NCBI GenBank assembly: GCA_965225625.1
Contig: CBDDBH010000025.1
Location: forward strand, 62,001 to 126,000
Direction of reading: 5' to 3'
DNA from: CBDDBH01 sp965225625
GTDB taxonomy: Bacteria > Pseudomonadota > Gammaproteobacteria > JADZEE01
Length of the DNA stretch: 64,000 nucleotides
In this document: positions 45,858 to 55,695 of the stretch, piece by piece
Numbering within the stretch: the first letter of the stretch is position 1
Layout of the letters: the number at the start of each line of letters is the position of its first letter
The notes under the pieces: generated by a model
Told to the model about the DNA's origin: nothing
What the model saw: the letters and a program-made list of their open reading frames with translations, nothing else
The model's database searches: none
Program-made: the position numbers and the translations under genes

Positions 45858-46343
45858 TAATTGCTATACATCTCAATTCGGGTCAACTGGAAAAAGCGGA
45901 ATCGCTGCTCCGTTCGGAAAGTTTAAAAGGGCCGAACACCTATCCGTATGCCATGTGGTTGCGGGTTGTGCTTGACGTTCTCCGCGGTGATAGCGCTAAG
46001 GCGCAATCTGTCTATGATGAGGCGCGGCGCATTGGCGAGAGCAGCGTCAACAAATCACCGGACCTGTGGCATGGCCTGGGGTTCGCAGCGGCGTCATTGG
46101 GTCATCTAGACGAAGCGATAAGCTGGTTCAACCGCGGTTTCGAGGAGGAGGCTTTGGCTAGCGTCGTGGTGCGCCCGTTCGTAACGTCGTGGTCAGCGTT
46201 TAAGCAAGGCCACGGCCCTGCCCTCATGGCCCACCCCGACTTCCAAGCGTTCCTTGCGAAAATGAATCTAGACGATGCGTCAATAGCGGCGTTGGAGGCG
46301 GCTGCAGCAGCAGGGGATTAAGCATCTCTGCTAGGCGAGATGG

Positions 46344-46679
46344 TTGTCGGAAGAACGCATTCTCAAAATGAAATCCGGACAAGATTACTCGCCGAATCGT
46401 AAAGCCGCTCTAATCGATAGAATTTTGAGTAGCACGGCTTATGTATGCGAGGCCCTCGACAACATGGCTTCTGATCAGCGGGACGCGTTACGTGACAACG
46501 TCGCCAAGGTAATCGCGGATCCCGGCGCTTCACTTGAGTCAGTGCTAGACGTTTATCGGATCGAGGTGCCCAGATTTGCCGCTTTGTGGCGCGACCTTGA
46601 GAATGCTCACCAAGACTCAGGGCGGTCTGCGGCAATTGAGCATATTTTGGCCGGGAACTACGGGACCAAACTGCGATGA
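46344..46679 (+). CDS. hypothetical small protein
   Basis: 111 residues from TTG 46344, or 103 from ATG 46368, with no strong ribosome site. Sequence is mixed helical, soluble and protein-like (NMASDQRDALRDNVAKVIAD, YRIEVPRFAALWRDLENAHQ). No family recognised. It follows the TPR remnant by 22 bases in the same direction, so might be its operon partner. Confidence 0.5.
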   Translation: MSEERILKMKSGQDYSPNRKAALIDRILSSTAYVCEALDNMASDQRDALRDNVAKVIADPGASLESVLDVYRIEVPRFAALWRDLENAHQDSGRSAAIEHILAGNYGTKLR

Positions 46680-46797
46680 GGGACCCGAAAAGCACCGCTC
46701 GCTGACTTCGTCGAGTTAATGGACGCCCAGGTCATAAGCCCCGAATAGACTCCCCGCCGGCAGTCTGCGAAGCTGCCCTGACACATCAGCGGGGAGC

Positions 46798-46947
46798 ATG
46801 ACGATGAGTAAGTATGAGAGGGTGGATCCGTATAACGAATTAAGCACAGCTATAGGCGAACACGTCATGAGTTTTGCCGGTATGCTGTTTTCTGGCGGTC
46901 TGTGTAATCAGCGTCGTATTCCTGCGCTCCGCAAACCGCGGTTTTGA
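46798..46947 (+). CDS. 49-residue open frame ahead of the reductive-dehalogenase-like gene
   Basis: ATG 46798 with GGGGAG just upstream; ends 15 bases before the next ATG. Reads as M-T-M-S-K-Y-E-R-V-D-P-Y then a short hydrophobic stretch V-M-S-F-A-G-M-L-F-S-G-G-L-C and a basic C-terminus. Organohalide respirers often have a small membrane anchor gene (rdhB) beside rdhA, but this one has no real membrane helix, so I do not call it RdhB. Confidence 0.4.
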   Translation: MTMSKYERVDPYNELSTAIGEHVMSFAGMLFSGGLCNQRRIPALRKPRF

Positions 46948-46962
46948 ATCAGGAGTTTGACT

Positions 46963-49179
46963 ATGCTCAGGCTATTCTCAAATAAGCAGCGTCCGACCCA
47001 TCTGGGCCCCTACCCGCTTGAACGCTTGCCGCGCGCTGAAGAAATTCCGTCGTATACACCGGCGAGCGCGCCCGAGCCTCTTGAGATAGTGGATAGTGCG
47101 AACCTTTATAGTGTTGCCAACGCGTTGCCACGATCTTTCGATTTATATCGCAGGCTGCGCGATGGCAAAGTTCGCGCAGACGAGGCCGTCATTCCCACGG
47201 ATCCTTCGGCCCGTTCGCAGCACCTGAAAAGCTTTTGCTATTTCCTCGATGCAAGTCAGGTTGGGGTTTGCGCTATCGCTGAGCGAGCGCGACTGGCAAG
47301 CCCAATAAAGATCGAATTTGGTAGTGCGGGCGACGGAAATACGGATGCCACAGCACAAATTCGACACGACGCGCTTACCAAGCACGAAAACGAATACGGC
47401 GAACAATTAGGCGATCCGAGTAAACACAAGTTCGCGCTAGCCATTCTGATCGAGCATTCCCAAGATCCCGCGCCTGGCGCTCCGGGTTCTGAGTTTATTC
47501 GAGGCAGCCATGCAGCACGCTCCGCAGTTCGCGCAGCCGAGCTCGCGGTCACGATTGCGATGTACCTGCGTCGGCTCGGTTGGCCAGCACGCGCCCACCT
47601 TGCGACGGCAAGCGAGCTGGATCACGACTACATTCTGCTGGCCGCCGGGTTGGGCGAAGTCACTTCCAGCAAAGGAATTGACCGCGTAACCAATCCTTAC
47701 CTCGGCGATCGCTTCGGCGTCGCCATTGTTTCGACCACGCTGGAATTAGGCGTCGATCAGCCTTTGGCTCGACGGGGCCTGGCGGCCAACCTTCTGGCTC
47801 GCGGACCGCGATACTGGCTCGGCGTCGGCGGCACGCGTCCCGGCTGGAAGTGGATCACGGGAGAATCCCGCCCACTCCACAAGGGCGTCTATCCGATGGA
47901 GGGGATAAAACACGTTGAAAAAGCTACTACCTATATTGACGTCGAGGCCATACAACGCGTGCCCAAACGCGCAGACTTTTTCAGTCGGGGTGCGTTCGGC
48001 GATCTTGGGCCAGCTGCAGAACGCGAGAGCGTTGGCGGCCACTTCATGGAGAAGGAGCCCATCGGCGCGACTATGGGTGTGGTGGTAACGGAAGGCGTAC
48101 CGTTGCAGTTCGGCGAGCCGGCGGCAACTAAAGCGCCGCATTCCGATGACCCGGATCGCAATATGCACAGTATCCGTGCGCTTTGCCATTTCTTGGGAGC
48201 GGACATTGTCGGCTTTACCCCGGCCTATGCGCATACCTGGTATTCGCATCACTTCGACGGCACCCCGATCGAGCCTTATCACAAAAATGCGATCGTCCTC
48301 GTGCTCGACCAGGACCAGGAAACCATGTCCGGCTCAAGCGGCGACGACTGGATTAGCAACGCCCAGAGCTTTCGCGCATACATGCGAGGCGCCTTTCTCT
48401 CCAACATTGTGGCCGAACATATCCGCGGCCTCGGCTGGTCGGCGCGATCGCACACCGCCTGGGACGAGGACGTGCTGCACATTCCTTTGTGTGTACACGC
48501 CGGTATCGGCGAGTTGAGTCGCATTGGCGAGACGGTACTCAACCCATTTTTAGGGCCTCGTTTCAAAGACGCCATCGTGACCACTGACTTGCCGCTGACG
48601 CCCACCAAATATGTTGATTTCGGTTTGCAGGATTTCTGCGGCAAATGCCAGAAATGTGCCCGTGAGTGCCCCTGCGACGCGATCCCCTACGGCGACAAAA
48701 TTCTTTTCAATGGCTACGAAATCTGGAAACCGGACGTGCAACGCTGCGCGACTTATCGGATCACCAACTCAGCGGGTGCCGTGTGTGGCCGCTGCATGGC
48801 CACCTGCCCGTTTCAGACAGAAAGCACCGTGTTTAACCGTGGCCTCTTATGGGCTTCGATCTATCTGCCGTTCCTTCGTAGCTCGCTGGCAAAGTTTGAT
48901 GACTGGCGCCGCAACGGTGAGATCAATCCCGTAAAGAAGTGGTGGTGGGATCTGGAGGACACCGGCCATGGTCTCGGACCGGCCAAGCGGGTCAACGCAA
49001 GGCCGCTGTTCTTCAAACCGCGAATAGAAGGTAAGAAACGAAAACAAAACGCCGTATTTCCGCCACACATGAACCCGCCTCCAGCTGCAACCGAAGCGGT
49101 GCCGGTCGATCGCGCCGCCGGTATTGCCGCGCAACTACAGTGCGCAGCCGATCTGCAACGCTTGAAGGAAAAACAATAA
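46963..49179 (+). CDS. reductive-dehalogenase-like corrinoid Fe-S protein with duplicated core
   Basis: 738 residues from ATG 46963 (AGGAG seven bases upstream). Two ferredoxin-type clusters near the C-terminus, CGKCQKCARECPCDAI (about residue 558) and VCGRCMATCPFQTES (about 606) with an extra upstream Cys, match RdhA and epoxyqueuosine reductase (QueG). The corrinoid-binding nitroreductase-like core seems to occur twice: RRLGWPARAHLATASELDHD then GLGEVTSSKGIDRVTNPYLG (about 200-245), and RGLGWSARSHTAWDEDVLHI then GIGELSRIGETVLNPFLGPR (about 487-535), some 287 residues apart. Only the second has clusters attached. No Tat signal, hence cytoplasmic. Function could be reductive dehalogenation with a respiration-unrelated role; substrate unknown. 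Confidence 0.75.
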   Translation: MLRLFSNKQRPTHLGPYPLERLPRAEEIPSYTPASAPEPLEIVDSANLYSVANALPRSFDLYRRLRDGKVRADEAVIPTDPSARSQHLKSFCYFLDASQVGVCAIAERARLASPIKIEFGSAGDGNTDATAQIRHDALTKHENEYGEQLGDPSKHKFALAILIEHSQDPAPGAPGSEFIRGSHAARSAVRAAELAVTIAMYLRRLGWPARAHLATASELDHDYILLAAGLGEVTSSKGIDRVTNPYLGDRFGVAIVSTTLELGVDQPLARRGLAANLLARGPRYWLGVGGTRPGWKWITGESRPLHKGVYPMEGIKHVEKATTYIDVEAIQRVPKRADFFSRGAFGDLGPAAERESVGGHFMEKEPIGATMGVVVTEGVPLQFGEPAATKAPHSDDPDRNMHSIRALCHFLGADIVGFTPAYAHTWYSHHFDGTPIEPYHKNAIVLVLDQDQETMSGSSGDDWISNAQSFRAYMRGAFLSNIVAEHIRGLGWSARSHTAWDEDVLHIPLCVHAGIGELSRIGETVLNPFLGPRFKDAIVTTDLPLTPTKYVDFGLQDFCGKCQKCARECPCDAIPYGDKILFNGYEIWKPDVQRCATYRITNSAGAVCGRCMATCPFQTESTVFNRGLLWASIYLPFLRSSLAKFDDWRRNGEINPVKKWWWDLEDTGHGLGPAKRVNARPLFFKPRIEGKKRKQNAVFPPHMNPPPAATEAVPVDRAAGIAAQLQCAADLQRLKEKQ

Positions 49180-49247
49180 GGCGTTTAGTGGAGTCTTGGC
49201 TCCATAATTGAGCGGTGTATACGTCTTACGAATAAGGAGAGACTGGT

Positions 49248-50462
49248 ATGCCACGGTTGTTCATTCTCGTCGTGTGTTTGCTGCTGAGCGGCCACGTCTC
49301 CGCAGAGCATCCACAAGGTTCCGCCGATATCGTGCTTCGCAATGCACGGATCATCAATGCGGCCGGGAACGTAATGCAGGGCGGTTCTCTTGTCATTAGC
49401 GGTGATCGGATCAGCGCCGTTGAGCCTGGGCTAACGCCGGTTCGCGCAGCTGTTGAGATAGACGCTACCGATTTGACGGTGATGCCGGGCCTGATCGATG
49501 CGCATCGCCATTTATTGATCAGACCCGATCTGGACAGCGACGCCGCATTATCGCGATGGCAAGATGAGCACCTTCAGGCAATGCTCAACGAATACCTGGA
49601 AAGCGGTTTTACAACCGTCCTGTCGGCGGGCGACTATCACCCGGCAATTATCCAGATAAAGCAGCGTCTAGCGGACGGGACTTTAACCGGGCCCCGGATT
49701 CTCGCCCTCAGCGTCGTGTTTACAGCGCCAGGCGGCCACCCGGTGCTTACTATCTGTAAGAACAATCCGTGGTGCCAACAGCGCGTCGCGATCCAAGTCG
49801 CCGATCCTGACACGGCCCGCGCGACAGTCAGAGATTTTGCAAAAACCGATATCGACGGCTTAAAGCTCATTTATGACGGCTATCTCGGTGTACGGCTCGA
49901 CGACTCTGTTTTCGCGGCCATCGCCGACGAAGGACGGCGACATAGCGTGCCCGTGTTTGCGCACGCCTCAAGCGTGGAAGATATGATTCGAGTTGTCGAT
50001 CTAGGGGCCAATCGGCTGGTTCATCCGCCGTATTTCGGTTCACTCGCCGGAATCAAGGCTGGACGAACGCTGCGTGACGCAGCGGTGATGGTTACCACGA
50101 CAGTCTCCCGACCGCTCGGCCTCACAGCGCCGGATCGTGTCCAAGCGCTGGCAAACCTGCGACAGCTCTGGGATGACGGTGTGACCATCGCTTTCGGTAC
50201 CGACCTGCAAGTTGGGCCCGCCGCCGGCCTGGCGCGTGAGACTCAGCAACTCGCACAGGTACTCTCGCCAAGCGAGATCATCAGCGCATTGACTCGTAAC
50301 GCCGCCCTGTTCCTGGGACTGGGTGCGGAGATCGGTACCCTTGAGGTCGGTAAGGTCGCCGACATATTGATCGTCACGGGTGATCCGCTAAATCGAATTG
50401 AAGATCTGGCGAACGTCGTAATGGTAATCCGCAACGGTGCCATTGTCGTCGATCATCGCTGA
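49248..50462 (+). CDS. secreted amidohydrolase family protein
   Basis: 404 residues with an AAGGAGA site and N-terminal signal peptide (LFILVVCLLLSGHVSA). The amidohydrolase fold is shown by GLIDAHRHLLI (metal His pair), the central K in GLKLIYDGYLG (possible carboxylated Lys), HPPYFGS, FGTDLQVGP (metal Asp) and the C-terminal EVGKVADILIVTGDPL. It belongs to the imidazolonepropionase/prolidase-like branch often exported in bacteria. It follows the RdhA-like gene by 68 bases and may be co-transcribed. Substrate unknown. Confidence 0.85.
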   Translation: MPRLFILVVCLLLSGHVSAEHPQGSADIVLRNARIINAAGNVMQGGSLVISGDRISAVEPGLTPVRAAVEIDATDLTVMPGLIDAHRHLLIRPDLDSDAALSRWQDEHLQAMLNEYLESGFTTVLSAGDYHPAIIQIKQRLADGTLTGPRILALSVVFTAPGGHPVLTICKNNPWCQQRVAIQVADPDTARATVRDFAKTDIDGLKLIYDGYLGVRLDDSVFAAIADEGRRHSVPVFAHASSVEDMIRVVDLGANRLVHPPYFGSLAGIKAGRTLRDAAVMVTTTVSRPLGLTAPDRVQALANLRQLWDDGVTIAFGTDLQVGPAAGLARETQQLAQVLSPSEIISALTRNAALFLGLGAEIGTLEVGKVADILIVTGDPLNRIEDLANVVMVIRNGAIVVDHR

Positions 50463-50510
50463 AACATGCGATTGCTTGCCTAGCGTCGCGTTCAAGATTC
50501 CCAACGCCGA

Positions 50511-51243
50511 TCACCGCGCCGGTGGCGCCACTGTTAGCTGGCCTGTCACGCCGTGCTGTTCGATGAGGCTGGCAACCAATCCGCTTGCTTTTGCTTCCTC
50601 GACGAAGTCGTTTAAGAAGGCGGCACCGATCGCGTGATCCGGCTTCGTGCCGATGGCCTGTTGCACTGAGGAGTACTTACCTTCGAGTATGCGCGAACCG
50701 GGAAGGCGCTCCACGTCATTTATGAGGCGCGGCCGCAATCCCGCCAGCGCATCAAGGCGTTGCTGCACGAATAGATCGAAGGACGCATCCATGCCGTCGG
50801 TCTCGACGAGATCCGCGTGTTTGATATTGTCCTTCAACCACAACCCGTAGGCGGCGCGGCCGTAAACTGCAATGCGCACACCTTCTCGGTCTACTTCCTC
50901 GATGGACTGGATAGACGAACCAGCGGGCAGCAGATAGGTAGATTCAATTTCCGCGTAGGCGGCGGTGAAGGTAATCACTTTCGCACGTTCGGGCTCCGCC
51001 CCAATGTTGGCGATGTCCCATATGTCCTCGGAGGCCGCGTCCGCCAGCTCACCCGGTGTCTGGAAGTCTATGTACTGCACTGGCACGCCCAAGCGCGCCG
51101 CAACTACGCGGGCCATATCGGGAGACACGCCTTGCGGGCTCTCCCGCAGCGCTTCTGCCGGTAACAAGGAGAAAGTTGGAGAGGTTGATGCCGGCGCGAA
51201 GGACACCGGTGGGCGCCAACTCGGCACGTGCTTGTTCGATCAT
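50511..51243 (-). CDS. family 3 solute-binding protein, no signal peptide, frameshifted
   Basis: Periplasmic binding protein-like fold for amino acids or related solutes. From ATG 51243 the N-terminus reads ARAELAPTGVLRAGINLSNF and LLVTGRSAAGEP. The conserved continuation QGVSPDMARVVAARLGVPVQ lies in the next frame, reached by removing one G near 51134. The C-terminal part contains VDREGVRIAVYGRAAYGLWL and IEQHGVTGQLTVAPPA. No signal peptide precedes the domain, so it may act in the cytoplasm or the start lies elsewhere. About 243 residues joined. Permease genes are absent nearby. Confidence 0.7.
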
Positions 51244-51373
51244 TGAGCTCAGCCCTTGTTTCAGTTACCTAACAACTTTATTCGTGAAGCTGCCTTATAA
51301 GCAAGACGGGCGCTCGTTTAGATGAATAGCATTCCGTATACTTAACTGTAGCAGCGGCCCATAGAGGGCAAAT

Positions 51374-52626
<1,253 letters not shown>

Positions 52627-52672
52627 GAAATTGCAGCATCTGTTTACGTTTATAGTTGTCCAGGGCCCAGCT

Positions 52673-53390
52673 ATGCACAACGTGGAACTACCGCAGGACC
52701 TGATTGACTTCGTCATGTCCCGGCGCGGTCGTCTAAACGTTTTTGACGATATTGATCCAGCGACTACGGCGATGCTGGTCATTGATATGCAAAACGCTTA
52801 TGTTGAGCAGGGCGCTCCGCTGCATCTTCCCTGGGCGCCCGGCATTGTTCCTGAGGTGAATACATTGGCGGCGGCGCTGCGCGAGGCCGGCGGTCTGGTC
52901 GTGTGGCTGCAACACACGAACGGTGCTCCGGGCACGTCTGATTATTGGTCGATGTATTTTGATAACTTTGTTGATCCGAACAAGCGCGAGGCACTGGGCA
53001 CTGGGCAATGCGTTAACGCCGGGTAGTCATTATCACGGTCTGGCACCGCAATTGGATGTACACCCAGATGATCTGGTATTGGATAAAAGGCGCTTCAGCG
53101 CACTGATCCCCGGTTCGTCAACGCTGGATGAAAATCTGCGCGGGCGCGATATAAAGACGGTGATAGTGACCGGCACCTTGACCAATGTTTGCTGTGAGTC
53201 AACCGCGCGCGATGCCATGATGATGGATTACCGGGTATTTATGCCCATGGACTGTACCGCCGCACGTAGTGATAACGATCATCTAGCCGGATTGCGAACA
53301 GTTTGTCAGGCAATCGGTGATGTACGCTCGAGCGCCGAGCTCATCGACATGATAAAGCAGGGAACCGGAGCAGCAGGCGACGCGAGTTAA
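52673..53390 (+). CDS. isochorismatase-like cysteine hydrolase, frameshifted
   Basis: The Asp-Lys-Cys catalytic triad is visible: TTAMLVIDMQNAYVEQ (Asp), LVLDKRRFSALIPGSSTLDE (Lys) and VIVTGTLTNVCCESTARDAM (Cys). The frame breaks near 52995-53025 in GCACTGGGCACTGGGCAATG, an imperfect tandem of GGGCACT that could slip. The joined protein is about 239 residues, family length. It lies 15 bases before an alpha/beta hydrolase. A ureidoacrylate-type (RutB-like) role is possible from the pairing, but no other rut gene is near. Confidence 0.78.
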
Positions 53391-53405
53391 GGAGAGCCCA
53401 CGGCA

Positions 53406-54170
53406 ATGGTCATAGGACATGAACTGCGGGGAAGCGGCGAAGAGCACGTCATCATCATGCACGATTGGCAGGGCGACCATCGAAATTACGATGGGATCCT
53501 CGCTTACCTGGATACGGCCGCCTTTACCTATGCCTTTGCGGACTTACGCGGCTACGGTTGGTCCCGGGAGATCGGTGGCGAACATTCGGCGGCAGAAGCT
53601 GCCAATGATGTGATTGCTTTAGCCGATCACTTAGCTTGGGAGCGATTCCATGTTGTCGGCCATTCCATGACCGGTATGGTTGTGCAACGCATTGCCATCG
53701 ATGCCGGGAAACGGATCAAAAGCGTCGTAGCCTCGAACCCGGTCCCCGCCTGCGGAATAGCCATTCCTGCCGAAGCGCTCGCCTTTTTTGAATCCTCCAT
53801 AACCGATGATGCCAAGTTCAAAACATTATTGATGGATATAGTCAGGCCGGATCTGTCCGAAGCGTGGCAGAACTACAAGCTGCACATCTGTCGTGACAGT
53901 GCAGATTTCCAGACGCGCAGTGACTATCTACGTATGTTTACCTCGACCGATTTTTCTGCCGAAGCGCAGGGAATACAAACACCGATATTGGTCCTGGGCG
54001 GAGAGTTTGACCACGAATCATTATCGCAGGCAAACCTGCAGGCTACATTCGGCAGCTGGTACCCCAATGCCACAATAAAGATTTGCGCCAATGCCGGTCA
54101 CTACCTGATGGAAGAGATGCCGATTTATTTCGTGTCGGTTATCGAAGCGTTTATGCGTGGGGACGGATAG
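53406..54170 (+). CDS. alpha/beta hydrolase
   Basis: 254 residues with AAGGAGAG upstream. The nucleophile elbow is VVGHSMTGMVVQRIA (Ser at about 96), the acid lies in VLGGEFDHE and the His in ANAGHYLMEEMP near the C-terminus. Oxyanion region HDWQGDHRNYD. The cap region is short. It is likely an esterase, C-C hydrolase or RutD-like hydrolase; its coupling to the isochorismatase-like gene suggests one pathway. Substrate undetermined. Confidence 0.85.
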   Translation: MVIGHELRGSGEEHVIIMHDWQGDHRNYDGILAYLDTAAFTYAFADLRGYGWSREIGGEHSAAEAANDVIALADHLAWERFHVVGHSMTGMVVQRIAIDAGKRIKSVVASNPVPACGIAIPAEALAFFESSITDDAKFKTLLMDIVRPDLSEAWQNYKLHICRDSADFQTRSDYLRMFTSTDFSAEAQGIQTPILVLGGEFDHESLSQANLQATFGSWYPNATIKICANAGHYLMEEMPIYFVSVIEAFMRGDG

Positions 54171-54269
54171 GGATTTGGAGTTTTGATTGAGAGCGGGTAA
54201 AGAGATACCCACCTGTCAGCACGCCGCAACCGCGGAGAAGTCGTCCCCCACAACGTTCAGTTTTCAGCG

Positions 54270-55304
54270 CTAATTTCGCGCAGCTAGCATCTTGGCGGTT
54301 AGTTTCGGCGCAAGACCGGGGCGGCTCCAGGGGCAGATCGACAAGCAGATTGCGCAACCGTAGTTCTCATTGAAATACGGAACGCATTTATCAAAATCGA
54401 CGTACCATTTCTCCACGCCACGTACTATCTGCTTTTCGTTTGAGATGGCTACGGGTGGGCACGCATTAGTGCACGCTTTGCATCGGCTGCAATAATCATC
54501 GACGCCGATGTCTATGGGTTGGTCCTCAACCAGCGGCATGTCGGTTAATACAAAAGAAAACCGCATACACGATCCCAGTTCATTGTGTATCAATGAACCG
54601 TGCTTACCCAGTTCGCCCAATCCCGCGGCATGGGCGGCCGCCAGCAGAATAATCGGCGCGCCTTTGGGTCCGCCGTGGCCCACGGCGTCGTAACCCTGGG
54701 TCCTGATCCAGTCAGCCAATTTCCATGCCGCAATTTGCGAGCGAAGGTAGGTGCCCAATACTTCACGCACTTCCGGTAGGAATTTGTTTTTCCAGAAGGG
54801 CCGCCATCTGCCATCGTCCTTATCTAGATTTTTCGACAATTTTTTATAATCCATGGACCGGCCCAGTACGATGATCCAGGGATGTTTGACAAGGCCAAGC
54901 TGATTGTCGCGATCGAAAATCAGATCAGGCGTGACTTTTGTGATCCCGACTATGTCGCACTGTGGATGTGCAACGGCTATTTCCTTAACCGTCCGAGACC
55001 AGTTCGTTGGAGTATCTTCAATTTTTTGGTGCGCAATCGGACGATGACCGAGTCGGTCCATCAACCAGCTGCGAAAGATGATGCGACCTTGCACCATGTC
55101 CCACATCTGTCTGCCGTAAAACGATTCCTGTACCCAGTACCAGGGATGTCGGTGACTGCGGCGATGATAAACAGGTGTGGCCGGGCGTTTTTCCGTTTCG
55201 CCCAGTCCGTTGATTTCGTTACCGGTGATGTCCGGTTTCAGATAGTTATGCAACCAAGAGGGTTGATAGCCATCCGCAGTCTGGTGTCCGTAAAGAAAAC
55301 CCAT
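54270..55304 (-). CDS. reductive-dehalogenase/QueG-like Fe-S protein
   Basis: 344 residues from ATG 55304 (GGAG eight bases upstream). Two cluster motifs near the C-terminus, YCSRCKACTNACPPVAIS and CAICLSICPWSRPG with a preceding Cys in DKCVPYF, match the dicluster module of RdhA and QueG. The core contains WIRTQGYDAVGHGG, GLGELGKHGSLIHNELGSCM and FVLTDMPLVEDQP, like the corrinoid-binding domain. The N-terminus lacks a Tat signal. It is the second such protein within 8 kb, on the opposite strand. Whether it dehalogenates is unknown; QueG proper lacks this N-terminal region. Confidence 0.75.
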   Translation of the reverse strand: MGFLYGHQTADGYQPSWLHNYLKPDITGNEINGLGETEKRPATPVYHRRSHRHPWYWVQESFYGRQMWDMVQGRIIFRSWLMDRLGHRPIAHQKIEDTPTNWSRTVKEIAVAHPQCDIVGITKVTPDLIFDRDNQLGLVKHPWIIVLGRSMDYKKLSKNLDKDDGRWRPFWKNKFLPEVREVLGTYLRSQIAAWKLADWIRTQGYDAVGHGGPKGAPIILLAAAHAAGLGELGKHGSLIHNELGSCMRFSFVLTDMPLVEDQPIDIGVDDYCSRCKACTNACPPVAISNEKQIVRGVEKWYVDFDKCVPYFNENYGCAICLSICPWSRPGLAPKLTAKMLAARN

Positions 55305-55326
55305 CAAAGTCTCCGTGCACTGTTAT

Positions 55327-55368
55327 CCCGCATATTTCATGAAGGATCCTGGATGCTCGCGCAGGACG
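55327..55368 (+). repeat. 42-base dispersed repeat, copy 2
   Basis: Identical to 30729-30770 over 42 bases. Located just upstream of the RdhA-like start on the opposite strand, at the left end of a 390-base intergenic stretch (55308-55695) that otherwise holds only the GGAGGTAG half-repeat and the IS1111 left end. Confidence 0.85.
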
Positions 55369-55556
55369 CCTGCGTCTGGGCGCCGCGCTGGAGTGCCAAG
55401 CATAGCCGTAGCTATGGTTGGCGTGAAGCGCAAGCTCAGGCGTGCGCGGACCCGCGAGTGCCAGGATAGCCGCGCGATGCGGTACGAACTGTCATTTGCC
55501 GTTGTTGACATGGAACGTTTACGACGCCTGGGTTTCACTCGCATCGCGTGGCGTGA

Positions 55557-55600
55557 CCGCCAGGGATGGCGGAAATGCAGACCATGCACGACTGCAGGGA
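55557..55600 (+). repeat. GGAGGTAG repeat, left half split by the IS1111-like element
   Basis: CCGCCAGGGATGGCGGAAAT then GCAGACCATGCACGACTGCA, matching the minus-strand copy at 27191-27284 up to the point where the insertion sequence begins. The other half resumes at 57057. Confidence 0.7.
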
Positions 55601-55695
55601 TAATGGTATGGACCCACTCCACTTCTTAAGCGGCCTCGTGATGGGCCAAAATGGAGTTTCAGTTAACCATTTAACAGAAGCGGAGTGGATCCAAG

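Larger units (their letters stand above)
43257..46321 (+). pseudogene. TolB-like/TPR membrane protein gene, split by an IS630 insertion
   Basis: The N-terminus has a helix MFRITAGYLAVAWVLWQVVD and a second membrane pair near residues 85-120. A TolB-like domain follows, KSIAVLPFVNMSDDREQEYF then LNGLAKVETLRVAARTSSFF, and then TPR units (GVGYFNRAIELDPDYVDAYA and later). The frame stops inside an IS630 element at 44757-45857. Removing it and one TA joins F-A-L-T-D-L to I-A-I-H-L-N-S-G-Q-L-E-K and restores a TPR continuing to 46321. The usual role of such proteins is signal integration, often as a C-terminal part of adenylate cyclases; here no catalytic domain is attached. The start is uncertain between 43173, 43257 and a TTG near 43380. 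Confidence 0.8.

Noticed and set aside
52673..54170. RutB-RutD pyrimidine degradation pair
   Set aside because: The family pairing fits, but rutA, rutC, rutE and rutF are absent and catalytic pockets cannot be distinguished by eye.
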